Shown here: positions 1 through 8,579 of the stretch, piece by piece
Layout of the letters: each line of letters starts with the position of its first letter
How positions within the stretch are numbered: position 1 is the first letter of the stretch
Assembly (NCBI RefSeq): GCF_003725335.1
Contig: NZ_QIBY01000003.1
Coordinates: forward strand, 62,001-126,000
DNA: 64,000 nucleotides
Source: Parvibacter caecicola
GTDB taxonomy: Bacteria > Actinomycetota > Coriobacteriia > Coriobacteriales > Eggerthellaceae
Reading direction: 5' to 3'
The notes under the pieces: generated by a model
Seen by the model: only the letters and a program-made list of their open reading frames with translations
Told to the model about the DNA's origin: nothing
The model's database searches: none
Made by a program: the position numbers and the translations under genes

Positions 1-1224
1 GGCACCTACGGCTATCTGCCCATCGAGACGCCGGCGCTGGAGCTGACCGAGCTGTTCGTGCGGGGCATCGGCGAAGCCACCGATGTGGTGTCGAAAGAGA
101 TGTTCACCGCCATTTCCGGCGAGAACCTGAAGAACTGGGTGGAAAACGGCCGCGCCCCCGAACGGAAAAGCCGCCTGTCGCTGCGGCCCGAGGGCACGGC
201 GGGCGTGGTGCGGGCCGTAGTGCAGCACGACCTGGTGCCGCAAGGGGCTGCGCCGGCGAAGCTGATGTACGCCGGCCCGATGTTTCGCGCGGAAAACCCC
301 CAGAAGGGGCGCCAGCGCCAGTTCAACCAGGTGGGCGTAGAGTGCCTGGGGGCCGAGGAACCCACGGTGGACGCCGAGGCCATCATCATGCTGATGCGCT
401 TCTTCCAACGGGTGGGCATCCCTTCTGCCAACATGACGCTGCTGTTGAACTCCATGGGCTGCGAGAAGTGCCGCCCCGCCTACCGCGATTTGGTGAAGGC
501 CCATCTGGACGCCCACAGCGGCGAGCTGTGCGACACCTGCCGCACCCGCGCTGAAATCAACCCGCTGCGCGCCTTTGATTGCAAAAACGAAAGCTGCGCC
601 AAGGTGATGGAGCAGGCGCCGAAAATCACCGATCACCTGTGCGACGAATGCAAGGCCCACTACGAAACCGTGAAAGCGCTGCTGGACGGCGCCGAGGTGG
701 CCTACGTGGAAGACGCCTCCCTGGTGCGCGGGCTGGATTATTACACCCGCACCGTGTTCGAAGTGCAGGCGGACGCCGGACTGGGCTCTCAAAACGCCAT
801 TGGCGGCGGTGGCCGCTACGACAAACTGGCGGAAGAAGTGGGCGGGCGTCCCACGCCGGGGCTGGGTTTCGCGCTGGGCTTCGAGCGCTGTGCACTGACC
901 CTGGAAGCGGCGGGGGTAGAAATGCCCCAGGCTCAGCGGTTGGATTTGTTCGTGGCCTGCGTGAACGACGAGATGCGCGCCGCCGCCTTCGGGCTGGTGC
1001 AAGCGGCCCGCGACCGCGGCTACAAAGCCGACATGGACCATCAGCATCGCAGCCTGAAGAGCCAGTTCAAGCTGGCGGACAAACTGAATGCCGCGAAGGT
1101 GGCGGTGCTGGGCCCCGACGAGATGGCCGAAGGCAAGTGCCAACTGCGCGACATGGGCACCCACGAGCAATTGATCGTGGGCTTCGACGAAGTGGTAGAC
1201 ACTCTGGGCCGCGCCCTGGCGTAA
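1..1224 (+). CDS. hisS: Histidine--tRNA ligase, 5'-truncated by window edge
   Basis: Charges tRNA(His) with histidine in the cytoplasm. The frame is open from base 1 (GTYGYLPIETPALE), so the start lies upstream; 407 residues are visible and, from usual family length, perhaps 15-20 are missing. Class II motif 2 is seen as FRAENPQKGRQRQFNQVGVE, the histidine-binding signature as VRGLDYYTRTVFEV, the glycine loop as GGGGRYDKL and motif 3 as GLGFALGFERC. The C-terminal anticodon-binding domain follows. The insertion between motifs 2 and 3 is rich in CxxC pairs (CEKC, CDTC, CDEC), which could hold zinc. An internal ATG at 58 is not the true start because homology continues before it. No operon partner is visible downstream: the next 550 bases are repeats. 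Confidence 0.96.
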   Translation, partial: GTYGYLPIETPALELTELFVRGIGEATDVVSKEMFTAISGENLKNWVENGRAPERKSRLSLRPEGTAGVVRAVVQHDLVPQGAAPAKLMYAGPMFRAENPQKGRQRQFNQVGVECLGAEEPTVDAEAIIMLMRFFQRVGIPSANMTLLLNSMGCEKCRPAYRDLVKAHLDAHSGELCDTCRTRAEINPLRAFDCKNESCAKVMEQAPKITDHLCDECKAHYETVKALLDGAEVAYVEDASLVRGLDYYTRTVFEVQADAGLGSQNAIGGGGRYDKLAEEVGGRPTPGLGFALGFERCALTLEAAGVEMPQAQRLDLFVACVNDEMRAAAFGLVQAARDRGYKADMDHQHRSLKSQFKLADKLNAAKVAVLGPDEMAEGKCQLRDMGTHEQLIVGFDEVVDTLGRALA

Positions 1225-1237
1225 AGCGCAAGCCATC

Positions 1238-1372
1238 GGGGGGGTGGGCCGACCCGACAGGCCTGCGCTCGACGCTCCGTACGAGGGGAACTAACTCGAC
1301 CTGCGGTCGAGTGGATTTCCCCTCTACTCCGCTTGGCCGGACCTCGCTCCGACCCGCCGGGTCGGCCCAGCC
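1238..1372 (-). repeat. MITE-like imperfect hairpin element, copy 1
   Basis: About 135 bp, nearly identical in reverse orientation to 12498-12633. The ends GG(C/G)TGGGCCGACCCG are inverted, and the apex is a clean stem CTCGACC-TGC-GGTCGAG at 1295-1311. The other copy has CTCGCCC/GGGCGAG at the apex, a paired change. There is no coding capacity. A degenerate third copy is at 10028-10140. Confidence 0.8.
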
Positions 1373-1393
1373 AGAATGCTAATTCAGGTCGGA

Positions 1394-1482
1394 TTCGTAG
1401 GGCAGAGATTCTATCTCTGCCTAAACGGACGGCCCGCGCGGGGCTGCGGCATCAGGCCGAGATAGAATCTCGGCCCTACGAA
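1394..1482. repeat. Paired REP-like palindromes (GGCAGAGAT / GGCCGAGAT)
   Basis: Two small hairpins, 1401-1421 (GGCAGAGAT-TCT-ATCTCTGCC) and 1455-1475 (GGCCGAGAT-AGA-ATCTCGGCC), are bracketed by inverted TTCGTAGGGC/GCCCTACGAA ends. They belong to a family of ten copies in this window: 1401, 1455, 1698, 9980, 12395, 12449, 15462, 15509, 15564 and 36111. Confidence 0.85.
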
Positions 1483-1517
1483 GATGGGGCGAAAGCCAGC
1501 ACCTCTGTCGTGCGCAT

Positions 1518-1718
1518 GAGTCATTAGGGTTGTCCCTTTGTCTCGCGAGACGCAGCCGTGCGGGGGAAGGGCGGGGGTGGTCCAACAAAGCGAGTTCCGC
1601 ACGACGAAAACGCGCCAGTGGCGCGTTTTCCAAAGCAGGACTGTCTGAGCGACTTGGGCTGCCCCCGCCCTTCCCCCTGCCCCAGAAACGAAAAAAGGGC
1701 AGAGATAGAATCTCTGCC
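1518..1718. repeat. Compound repeat block between hisS and the FeMo-cofactor-like gene
   Basis: The block contains, in order: a GAGTCATTAGGGTTGTCCC-type repeat (1518-1544, family also at 6341, 10156, 62634, 62704 and 63900); a 16-bp inverted repeat GGGGGAAGGGCGGGGG (1562-1577) matched by 1662-1677; an inner hairpin AAAACGCGCC-AGT-GGCGCGTTTT-like at 1607-1629; and a GGCAGAGAT palindrome at 1698-1718. No gene is supported in 1225-1774. Confidence 0.75.
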
Positions 1719-1745
1719 CTACGAACAATGCGTGCGTCGAAAGTG

Positions 1746-1769
1746 TACGTCCCCCTGACACGGGGACGT
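1746..1769 (-). terminator. Possible terminator or REP hairpin after the FeMo-cofactor-like gene
   Basis: ACGTCCCC and GGGGACGT face each other across a short loop six bases beyond the stop of the minus-strand gene. A T-run is weak, so this may be a REP-like repeat (compare 36166-36198, which also carries GTGTACGTCCCC) rather than a strong terminator. Confidence 0.4.
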
Positions 1770-1774
1770 TCTTC

Positions 1775-2152
1775 TTAGTGGTGGTGGTTGCAGGCTTGGT
1801 CGGCGCTCATCACCGGGCATTCGCCGGCGGCCACCTTCTTGGCGGCATCCCCCACGCCAGGGGTTTGGTTCTCGAAGTACACGGTGATGCCGGCGTTCTG
1901 GAAACCCATCAGCGGACGCATGCCCATGCCCGCCGCCACGATGGCGTCGGCACCGGCCTCCTGCAAAAGCCCCACGGGGCGCAGGCAACCGCCCTCTTCA
2001 TGGGGCGGGTTGTCGATCGCAGCCACTTCAGTAATCTCGCCGTCCTCGATGGTGAGCAGGGTGAAGCAGTCGCAGTGGCCGAAGTGGCCGCTGCGCTCGG
2101 AATCAAGCCCGGGCTGGCCCAGGGTGGGCACTGCAAGTTTCATTGTAGCCAT
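1775..2152 (-). CDS. NifB/NifX/NafY-family FeMo-cofactor-binding-like protein
   Basis: A 125-residue single-domain protein of the dinitrogenase iron-molybdenum cofactor biosynthesis family (PF02579 type). It begins MATMKLAVPTLGQPG and carries GHFGHCDCFTL, a usual metal-cluster-binding neighbourhood in this family, then GADAIVAAGMGMRPL; it ends in NHHH. The start at 2152 is chosen because GAAAGGAG sits seven bases upstream; the longer open frame upstream looks non-coding. No nif genes are visible, so it probably carries or inserts a metal-sulfur cluster in another context. The nearby NfnAB and the Moco genes a few kb away fit a redox-metal theme, but a specific partner is inference. Confidence 0.82.
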   Translation of the reverse strand: MATMKLAVPTLGQPGLDSERSGHFGHCDCFTLLTIEDGEITEVAAIDNPPHEEGGCLRPVGLLQEAGADAIVAAGMGMRPLMGFQNAGITVYFENQTPGVGDAAKKVAAGECPVMSADQACNHHH

Positions 2153-2262
2153 GGAGGCTCCTTTCAAATGGGCGCGCAAAAACGCGCTTCTCAGTGAGTC
2201 ACGGTTCATAGTAGCGCATTTGAGGAGCGCTGTCCCCCGCAACAGAGGCGCCATCACATCCT

Positions 2263-4008
2263 TTATGAGTTGCGCACCACGTAGGCAGCAGCTTTGGCGG
2301 CCACCTCCGGGTTCACCCCTACGTCCATAAGTGCGCTGGCCAGGGCCGCTTCCGCTTCGGCCGCCGCTTGGGCGGCTGCGGGCACGCCCCTCAGCTGCAC
2401 AGAATCCACCGCCTCCTGAGCCAGGGCCTCCCCCGCCGCCTCAAACTGACGGGTGGCCTCTTCGGCTTCCGCGAGCGACACTGCCGCCGGCTGGGGCGAG
2501 AGATAGGCGGCAATGCCGGCCGCCGCCCGTTTGCCGGCCCCCATGGCCAAGATAACCGTGGCAGCCCCGCTCACCGCGTCGCCCCCGGCAAATACGCCGG
2601 GCACCGAGGTGGCACCGGTTTCCTCGTCCACCACAATAAGATTGCGCGGGGTGGTTTCCAACCCCGGGGTGGTTTGGCCAATCAGTGGATTAGTGCGGTT
2701 GCCGATAGAAATGACGAACATGTCGCAGTCGATCACATGGTTCGACCCCGACACTTCCTGCGGGCGGCGACGGCCGGATTCGTCCGGTTCGCCCAAGGTC
2801 ATGTCCACCACTTCCACACCGGACAGCCACCCCTTCTCATCGCCGATGAGCCGCACCGGGTTGGTAAGGTTGCAAAACACAATGCCCTCTTCTTCGGCAT
2901 GGCGAATCTCCTCATGGCGGGCGGGCATCTCCTCGCGGCCGCGACGATACACCACCGTCACGTCGGCCCCCAGCCGCTTGGCGGTGCGGGCGGCGTCCAT
3001 GGCCACGTTGCCACCGCCCACCACCACGCACTTCTGCCCAGCATACACCGGCGTTTCGTATTCAGGAAAACGGTAGGCCTTCATGAGGTTCACGCGGGTG
3101 AGCAGCTCGTTGGCCACGCACACGCCGTTAAGCCCCTCCCCTTCGATGCCCAGATAGCTGGGCAAGCCGGCGCCCGTTGCCACGAACACTGCCTCGAAGC
3201 CCTGCTCCATCAGTTCGCCGATGTCGCAGATCTTACCCACCACTTGGTTCAGCTCGAACTTCACGCCCGCTTCCTCGATGGCGGCCACTTCGCGGGCCAC
3301 CAGCTCTTTGGGAAGGCGGAACTCGGGGATGCCGTAGGTGAGCACACCGCCCACTGCGTGCAGCGCTTCGAACACCGTCACGTCGGCGTTCACCTTGGCA
3401 AGCTCGCCGGCGCAGGTGAGCGACGCAGGGCCCGAACCCACCACCGCCACTTTGCGGCCGGAAAGGTCGGTGCCGGCAGGAATGACGGGCACCGCCTTGC
3501 CGCCCAGCGCCTTGTTCTCCCGCTCCAGCTCTTCCAAGCGCTCGGGGTTTGCCTGGATGCGAGCCCGTTCCAGCCGGCGGTCGGCCAGGGCGCGCGCCGC
3601 CTCTTGCGGGTGCTCGGCGGCCCAGTCGGCGATGAAGCGCTCAAGGCGGCCGATGCCCACCGGCTCGCCCTTGCGGCCGCGCATGCACACCCCTTCGCAT
3701 TGGGTTTCCTGCGGGCACACACGCCCGCAGATGGCCGGCAGGGCGTTGGCGTCTTTCACTGCGGCGTAAGCAGCGGCGAAATCGCGGCGGGCGATGAGGG
3801 CCACGAACTCGCGCACCGGCACCCCCACGGGGCAGCCGGCAACACAGGGGCGCGACTCACACTGGATGCAACGACGCGCCTCGTTCACCGCCTGATCGGC
3901 GCTATAGCCCAGCGTCACTTCCGAAAACGTGTGGGCCCGCTCAAGGGGATCGAGCACCGGCATGGGAGTTTTGAAGTTCTGACGGTTGTAATTCACCAAC
4001 TTGGCCAT
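2263..4008 (-). CDS. NfnB-like (GltA-type) NADPH/ferredoxin flavoprotein, large subunit
   Basis: A 581-residue flavoprotein like the NfnB/SudA large subunit of NADH-dependent ferredoxin:NADP+ oxidoreductase and the glutamate synthase small subunit. An N-terminal cysteine domain (CIQCESRPCVAGC; CGRVCPQETQCEGVC) should hold two 4Fe-4S clusters. A FAD Rossmann motif (VAVVGSGPASLTCAGELA) and an NADPH motif (CVVVGGGNVAMDAARTA) follow, then GDAVSGAATVILAMGAGK. After the FAD fold there is an Ala/Glu-rich tail of about 100 residues, unusual for the roughly 465-residue family. Start at 4008 is supported by GGAGGAGTAG. It follows its partner gene by four bases, so the two form one operon and probably one bifurcating complex. 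Confidence 0.88.
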   Translation of the reverse strand: MAKLVNYNRQNFKTPMPVLDPLERAHTFSEVTLGYSADQAVNEARRCIQCESRPCVAGCPVGVPVREFVALIARRDFAAAYAAVKDANALPAICGRVCPQETQCEGVCMRGRKGEPVGIGRLERFIADWAAEHPQEAARALADRRLERARIQANPERLEELERENKALGGKAVPVIPAGTDLSGRKVAVVGSGPASLTCAGELAKVNADVTVFEALHAVGGVLTYGIPEFRLPKELVAREVAAIEEAGVKFELNQVVGKICDIGELMEQGFEAVFVATGAGLPSYLGIEGEGLNGVCVANELLTRVNLMKAYRFPEYETPVYAGQKCVVVGGGNVAMDAARTAKRLGADVTVVYRRGREEMPARHEEIRHAEEEGIVFCNLTNPVRLIGDEKGWLSGVEVVDMTLGEPDESGRRRPQEVSGSNHVIDCDMFVISIGNRTNPLIGQTTPGLETTPRNLIVVDEETGATSVPGVFAGGDAVSGAATVILAMGAGKRAAAGIAAYLSPQPAAVSLAEAEEATRQFEAAGEALAQEAVDSVQLRGVPAAAQAAAEAEAALASALMDVGVNPEVAAKAAAYVVRNS

Positions 4009-4012
4009 GGGG

Positions 4013-5104
4013 CTACTCCTCCTCTCCGTAAACTTCCAGGCTGGCGCCGGCGTTCTCGGCAAACTGCGCCGCGCGCGCCGCCTCTTCGCGGGCAAGAGAA
4101 GCCACCAGCGCCGCCCGCACCTTTGCGGCGGAAGCGGGATCCATGGCGGCCAGTTTGTCCTCGGTTTCGCTGTCGAACTCTATGTGAGCGGGCCGCGACG
4201 CCCGCGCCTGGCGCCGGGCCTCTTCGCGACCGGCACGGGCGGCGCGGGCCGCCACCACATCGCAGTCCCGCGCCTCGCTTATCTGGCGAGCGGCGGTTTT
4301 CTTGGCGGTGCTCTCGTAGCTTTGGTACATCACGCCGCGGCGAATAGCGTCGTCGTAATCCACCAGGTGGCCATCGAAGTCGGGGCCGTCCACACAAGCG
4401 TGCAGGTATTCGTCCCCCACCTTCACACGGCAGCCGCCGCACATGCCGGTGCCGTCGATCATGATGGGGTTCAGGGACACCAGCGTTTTGATGCCGAACT
4501 CGGCGGTGGTCTTGGCCACGAACTTCATCATGATGATGGGGCCCACCGCCAGCACCAAGTCGTAACCGGCGCCCTCTTCAATCCACTGGCGCAGCGGCTC
4601 GGTTACCACGCCCTTGTTGCCGTTGCTGCCGTCGTCGGTCATCACGATACTGCGGGCGGCCACTTCCTCAATCTCGTCTTGCAGAAGCACCAGGTCTTTG
4701 TTGCGGAAACCGGTGATCACATCCACTTCGCAGCCATGCTCGGAAAGCCAACGGGCCTGCGGGTAGGCGATGGCGGTGCCCAGGCCGCCGCCGATGACGC
4801 AGGCGCGCTTCGAGCCTTCTAGCTCGGTGGGATTGCCCAGCGGCCCTACGAAATCCAGCAGCGCCTCGCCGGGGCGCATGGTGGCCAGCTCCATGGTGGT
4901 GGCCCCCACCGCCTGGAACACGATGGTGACCGTGCCCGCTTCGGGGTCGGCGGAGTTCATGGTGAGGGGAATGCGCTCCCCGTATTCGTCGATGCGCAGC
5001 ATGATGAACTGGCCCGGTAGAATCTTGCGAGCCACCTCCGGCGCCCGCACGCACATGCGAGTCACTTCGGAATTCAGTTGCTCAACGCTCACAATTTCAT
5101 ACAT
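4013..5104 (-). CDS. NfnA-like NADH-binding FAD/2Fe-2S subunit of bifurcating transhydrogenase
   Basis: A 363-residue protein related to NfnA/SudB and dihydroorotate dehydrogenase electron-transfer subunits. It has an FAD domain (GQFIMLRIDEYGERIPLTMNS), an NAD-binding domain (CVIGGGLGTAIAYPQA) and a terminal cysteine cluster GTGMCGGCRVKVGDEYLHACVDGPDFDG that binds 2Fe-2S. With the NfnB-like subunit it would couple NADH, ferredoxin and NADP+ in the cytoplasm. The family is about 280 residues; here an extra charged, Ala-rich tail of roughly 80 residues ends in EVYGEEE. First gene of the operon; the control region 5105-5362 has a -10-like TATACT on the minus strand at 5227-5232 but no convincing -35. 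Confidence 0.88.
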   Translation of the reverse strand: MYEIVSVEQLNSEVTRMCVRAPEVARKILPGQFIMLRIDEYGERIPLTMNSADPEAGTVTIVFQAVGATTMELATMRPGEALLDFVGPLGNPTELEGSKRACVIGGGLGTAIAYPQARWLSEHGCEVDVITGFRNKDLVLLQDEIEEVAARSIVMTDDGSNGNKGVVTEPLRQWIEEGAGYDLVLAVGPIIMMKFVAKTTAEFGIKTLVSLNPIMIDGTGMCGGCRVKVGDEYLHACVDGPDFDGHLVDYDDAIRRGVMYQSYESTAKKTAARQISEARDCDVVAARAARAGREEARRQARASRPAHIEFDSETEDKLAAMDPASAAKVRAALVASLAREEAARAAQFAENAGASLEVYGEEE

Positions 5105-5362
5105 GTGCCGTCTCTTCCTCTTATGGGGCGCGCTCGCCCACCCGCTGCGTCCCCGCCCGCCAGACCTCCCCCAAGCCCGCGCGCACCGGCAATTTCCGCA
5201 GCTTTTTGCACGATAAACGAGAGCGTAGTATAACCACCGGCCCGCGCCGCGCTTACCTGGAGAGCTGTTTACACGCGGTCAACAGAAAACGCCCCTTTTC
5301 CCTGCACCGATGGCAGGTTCTGTACCCTTGAATAATCAGAAAGCACGCGGAAGGGAGGGGCC

Positions 5363-6325
5363 GTGGCCATACGCTACGAACTGAAGGGGCACCTGGCCCT
5401 CATCGACGCAAATACTCCCTATGCAGGGCTCTCTCCCATTGTGGAAGTGCTCACCTCCGCCGAATTTGAAGCCATGAAAACCATCCCGGAGGAAGCCAAA
5501 GAGGCATTACGGGAAATCCAGCACGCCGAAAGCAGCTTCATTGAGGTGTTCTCTAACTTCACGTTAGGCTCATTCGCGGTGCCGGCGAAATGCGACACCA
5601 AGATGGCCAGTACCTGCCTCATCCCTTCCGACCCCGATCTGTTCGCCTTTTACATGGACCGCGAAAGCCTGGTGTTCGTGGACGACGGCACCTTCGCGGC
5701 CGACATCTTGGCCGAGCTGGGAAAATCCGGCATCATGCGGCGGATGACCACTGCCCATTGCCTATACATGTTCTTCAAAAACCTGATGGTAGACGACCTG
5801 GTGTGGCTGGGAAAGCTGGAGGACTCAATGGAGTCGATGGAAGAGGAAATGCTCGCCAACCAGAGCAAAAGCACCACCACGGTGATCATGGGCTACCGGC
5901 GTCTGTCGATGCGCTTCCTCACTTATTACCAGCAATTGGCCTCCATGGCATCCATACTTGCGGACAACGAGAACAAAATTCTGCCAAAAGAGGAGGCGGA
6001 CGCCTTCGACCACGCATCCGCCATGGCCGACCGCCTGGTGGACCGCGCTGAAACGGTGAACGAGTACAGTGGGCAGCTGCGGGAGCTGTATCAAACCCGC
6101 ATTGATCTGCGCCAAAACGCCATCATGCAGATCCTCACGGTGGTAACAGTGCTGTTCGCGCCGCTCACCCTGATCACCGGTTGGTTCGGCATGAACCTGG
6201 AGGTAATCCCCGGCCTTCAGTGGGCGCCTATGTGGGCGCTGCTGCTGGCGCTGTTCGTCATCTCCACCATCGCCCTGCTAGCGGTGTTCCAGCGCAAAAG
6301 CTTTTTGCAGAAAATCGTGAAGTAG
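5363..6325 (+). CDS. CorA-family divalent cation transporter
   Basis: A 320-residue CorA-like channel for Mg2+ or another divalent metal in the cytoplasmic membrane. A long cytosolic alpha/beta and helical region precedes two C-terminal membrane helices (about 258-282 and 290-312); the signature pore motif GWFGMN lies in the loop between them. The start is GTG at 5363 behind GAAGGGAGGGG. It stands alone, transcribed away from nfnAB and towards mogA. The perfect 33-bp inverted repeat directly downstream probably ends transcription from both sides. Metal specificity cannot be read from sequence. Confidence 0.93.
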   Translation: MAIRYELKGHLALIDANTPYAGLSPIVEVLTSAEFEAMKTIPEEAKEALREIQHAESSFIEVFSNFTLGSFAVPAKCDTKMASTCLIPSDPDLFAFYMDRESLVFVDDGTFAADILAELGKSGIMRRMTTAHCLYMFFKNLMVDDLVWLGKLEDSMESMEEEMLANQSKSTTTVIMGYRRLSMRFLTYYQQLASMASILADNENKILPKEEADAFDHASAMADRLVDRAETVNEYSGQLRELYQTRIDLRQNAIMQILTVVTVLFAPLTLITGWFGMNLEVIPGLQWAPMWALLLALFVISTIALLAVFQRKSFLQKIVK

Positions 6326-6340
6326 CCTCAACATGAGGCA

Positions 6341-6408
6341 TGAGACAAAGGGACAACCCTAATGTCTCATTTTTCAAAATGAGACATTAGGGTTGTCCCT
6401 TTGTCTCA
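6341..6408. terminator. Perfect 33-bp inverted repeat between convergent genes (bidirectional terminator / REP)
   Basis: 6341-6373 is the exact reverse complement of 6376-6408, leaving a two-base loop. Each arm contains GAGACAAAGGGACAACCCTA and ends with a T-run (ATTTT) at the apex. The position between the corA stop (6325) and the mogA stop (6420) suits bidirectional termination. The arm sequence is a family repeat found at 1518, 10156, 62634, 62704 and 63900. Confidence 0.75.
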
Positions 6409-6419
6409 GGGCGGCGGTA

Positions 6420-6896
6420 TCAGTGGCCGCCGCCGGCCATCATCTTTACGGCGTGGGGGATGACGCCCGCCACTCCTTCCCAGTTTTCGGTGGCCGCCTT
6501 GGTGGAACCGGGCAGGTTGAGCACCAGCGTGCGGCCCCGCTGCATGCACAGGGCACGGGACAGCATGGCGTACGGGGTGATTTTCATGGAGTGGGCGCGC
6601 ATGCCCTCGGCGATACCCGGCACTTCCCGGTCGCACACGGCGCGGGTGGCCTCGGGGGTTACATCGCGCAGCGAAAGCCCGCTGCCGCCGCAGGTGAGCA
6701 CCACGTCCACCTTCAAGGCGTCGGCCGCTTCCACGATGGCCGCGGAAATCTGCTCCTGCTCGTCTTTCACGATCACATGGGAAGCGCACTGCCAGCCGGC
6801 TTGCCCGATCAGCCGCTCCAGCGCGTAGCCGGCGGCGTCTTCGGAAAGCTGGCGCGTGTCCGAACAGGTGACGATGGCAAATGTGATGGCGCTCAT
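6420..6896 (-). CDS. mogA: MogA/MoaB-type molybdopterin adenylyltransferase
   Basis: A 158-residue MoCF_biosynth-domain protein that adenylylates molybdopterin before molybdenum insertion. Visible features are the N-terminal strand FAIVTCSDTRQLSEDAAG, the substrate-binding CGGSGLSLRDVTPEAT loop (a GGTG-type motif) and LNLPGSTKAATENW. Start at 6896 has a GAAAGG-type Shine-Dalgarno. It follows moeA by 12 bases in the same direction, so the two are co-transcribed. The role fits the four bis-MGD oxidoreductases elsewhere in the window. MogA and MoaB cannot be separated safely here; the moeA linkage favours the adenylyltransferase role. Confidence 0.9.
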   Translation of the reverse strand: MSAITFAIVTCSDTRQLSEDAAGYALERLIGQAGWQCASHVIVKDEQEQISAAIVEAADALKVDVVLTCGGSGLSLRDVTPEATRAVCDREVPGIAEGMRAHSMKITPYAMLSRALCMQRGRTLVLNLPGSTKAATENWEGVAGVIPHAVKMMAGGGH

Positions 6897-6908
6897 GGCC
6901 CTTCCTTT

Positions 6909-8165
6909 CTACAGGCCCAAATCCTCGGGCACGCCCAAAAGCAGGCACTCGATAAGGTCGCCCGTCTGTTTCGATTCCAGCCCCTCCGGCATGACGGCCA
7001 GGCAGTTCGAGCGCTGGATAGGACCGAACAGCCCCGAGCTTTGGTTTTTGTCCGGCATCACCTCAAAGCCGCCGTCGGGGCAGCGGGTAATAGTGGAGCG
7101 GAGGAAGATGCGGCGCGGATCGCGTTTGCGCACGTCTTTGGCCAGGCGCGCCTGAACGCTCATGTGCTGAACATGGGCGAAACCCTGCATGCGTCGCAGC
7201 GCCGGGCGCACCAGTAGCTCAAAGCCCACGTAGGCGGCGGCCGGGTTGCCGGGCAGGCCAAACACCGGCGTGTCGTTCACGACGCCGAAGGTTTGAGCCT
7301 TGCCGGGACGAATGTTCACCGTGGTCATGAGCAATGTGCCCAGCGATTCCACCACCGGCTTGATGAAGTCGAAGTCGCCATTAGAGGCGCCGCCGGTGGT
7401 GAGCACGAAATCGCACTCGGCGGTGGCGGCGGTGATGGCCGCGCAGAGGGCCTCGAAAGTGTCCTCGACAATGGGATACACGCGGGGAACGGCACCGGCA
7501 GCTTGAGCGCAAGCTGCCATGGCGTAACTGTTGGAGTTGCGGATTTTGCCGGGAGTGGGAACAGCGGGCGGCTGCACGAGCTCGCTGCCGATGGCCAAAA
7601 TCCCCACCACGGGGCGACGGTGCACCGGCACGTCCAAGATGCCGCAGCTGGCCAGAAAGCCCACGCCCGCCGTGCCGATTACATCGCCGGGCTGAATGAC
7701 CACGTCGCCGGCGCGCGCCTCTTCGCCCGCCTGCCGCACATTGGAGCCCCGCTCGGTGGGAGCAGCAAAGGCTACGGTGCTACCGGGCTTTCCGTCGCCC
7801 TCCAGCACCTCCACAATCTCATACTTCACCACGCTGTCGGCATCGGCGGGCAGCGGCGCCCCGGTCATGATGCGCACGCACTCCCCTTCGCCGATGGGGC
7901 CTTCAAACACCTCGCCGGCCGCCTCTTCGGCAATCACCTTCAAAGGCACCGGGGCCGCTTCGGTGGCGCTGGCAATTTGGGATGCGCGCAAGGCAAAACC
8001 GTCCATGGCAGAATGCGCGAAGGGAGAAATATCGATGTCACTGCTCAATGGGGCGCAGGCCACACGGCCGCAGGATTCCAGTAGCGGCACCACCTCTTCC
8101 CCGAGAGGGAAAACGGCAGAAAGCACTAAGCTGCGAGCTTCTTCCAGAGAAATCATTTCGGCCAC
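6909..8165 (-). CDS. moeA: Molybdopterin molybdenumtransferase
   Basis: A 418-residue MoeA that inserts molybdate into adenylylated molybdopterin. Order: N-terminal MoeA domains (ISLEEARSLVLSAV; TGAPLPADADSVVKYE), a central MogA-like domain (VLTTGGASNGDFDFIK) and the conserved GLPGNPAAAYVGFELLVRPALR, followed by the small C-terminal domain IV. Start at 8165 has AAGGAGG eight bases upstream. It is the first gene of a moeA-mogA operon. A minus-strand TATAAT lies at 8226-8231 within AT-rich DNA and is a plausible -10, but the matching -35 is poor. I did not recognise a Moco riboswitch fold in the leader. Confidence 0.94.
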   Translation of the reverse strand: MAEMISLEEARSLVLSAVFPLGEEVVPLLESCGRVACAPLSSDIDISPFAHSAMDGFALRASQIASATEAAPVPLKVIAEEAAGEVFEGPIGEGECVRIMTGAPLPADADSVVKYEIVEVLEGDGKPGSTVAFAAPTERGSNVRQAGEEARAGDVVIQPGDVIGTAGVGFLASCGILDVPVHRRPVVGILAIGSELVQPPAVPTPGKIRNSNSYAMAACAQAAGAVPRVYPIVEDTFEALCAAITAATAECDFVLTTGGASNGDFDFIKPVVESLGTLLMTTVNIRPGKAQTFGVVNDTPVFGLPGNPAAAYVGFELLVRPALRRMQGFAHVQHMSVQARLAKDVRKRDPRRIFLRSTITRCPDGGFEVMPDKNQSSGLFGPIQRSNCLAVMPEGLESKQTGDLIECLLLGVPEDLGL

Positions 8166-8579
8166 GGAAAGACCTCCTTCTCATGCGGGGTGCTGCTGCG
8201 CTGCCCGCGATTTTTGAATAGCGGCATTATATCTCTTCAAGAATACAATGGAAGTGCCGAGGAACTCGGCCGAGAAGGCCTTGCGCGAAGATTCCAAAAC
8301 GCATCCTCTACCTATAAATTGAGTCAGAGACATTATTGGATATGAATATGCGTTAGATTTTTTCGATAATCTCAACCTAAATCAGTCAAAACTCCTTTAT
8401 GCTAAGTAAATCACTCGCTTTTGAAGCATTTGCACTTCTGCACTTCCGTTCTTCCGCTCTTCCGTTCTTCCGTCGCATCGCTGTGCTGCGTTATTTTTGC
8501 GGCTCCCGAACGGCACCCGCTCCACCGGGCCGCCCGAGCGCGGTCCCCCACTACCCACCTTCCAGGGAACGGAGAAACC
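8166..8579. other. AT-rich intergenic control region with 8-bp tandem repeat
   Basis: This region separates the divergent moeA and LuxR-type genes and is markedly richer in A+T than its surroundings between about 8220 and 8420. It holds a likely moeA -10 (TATAAT on the minus strand, 8226-8231). At 8443-8474 there are four tandem octamers CTTCCGTT, CTTCCGCT, CTTCCGTT, CTTCCGTC. No open frame here is convincing. Confidence 0.6.

Noticed and set aside
1225-1774. Small frames in the hisS downstream spacer
   Set aside because: They are translations of palindromic repeats and recur wherever the repeats recur.
2368-4347. 659-codon plus-strand frame across the Nfn genes
   Set aside because: Antisense to two clear flavoproteins; the product is His/Gly-rich without any family.
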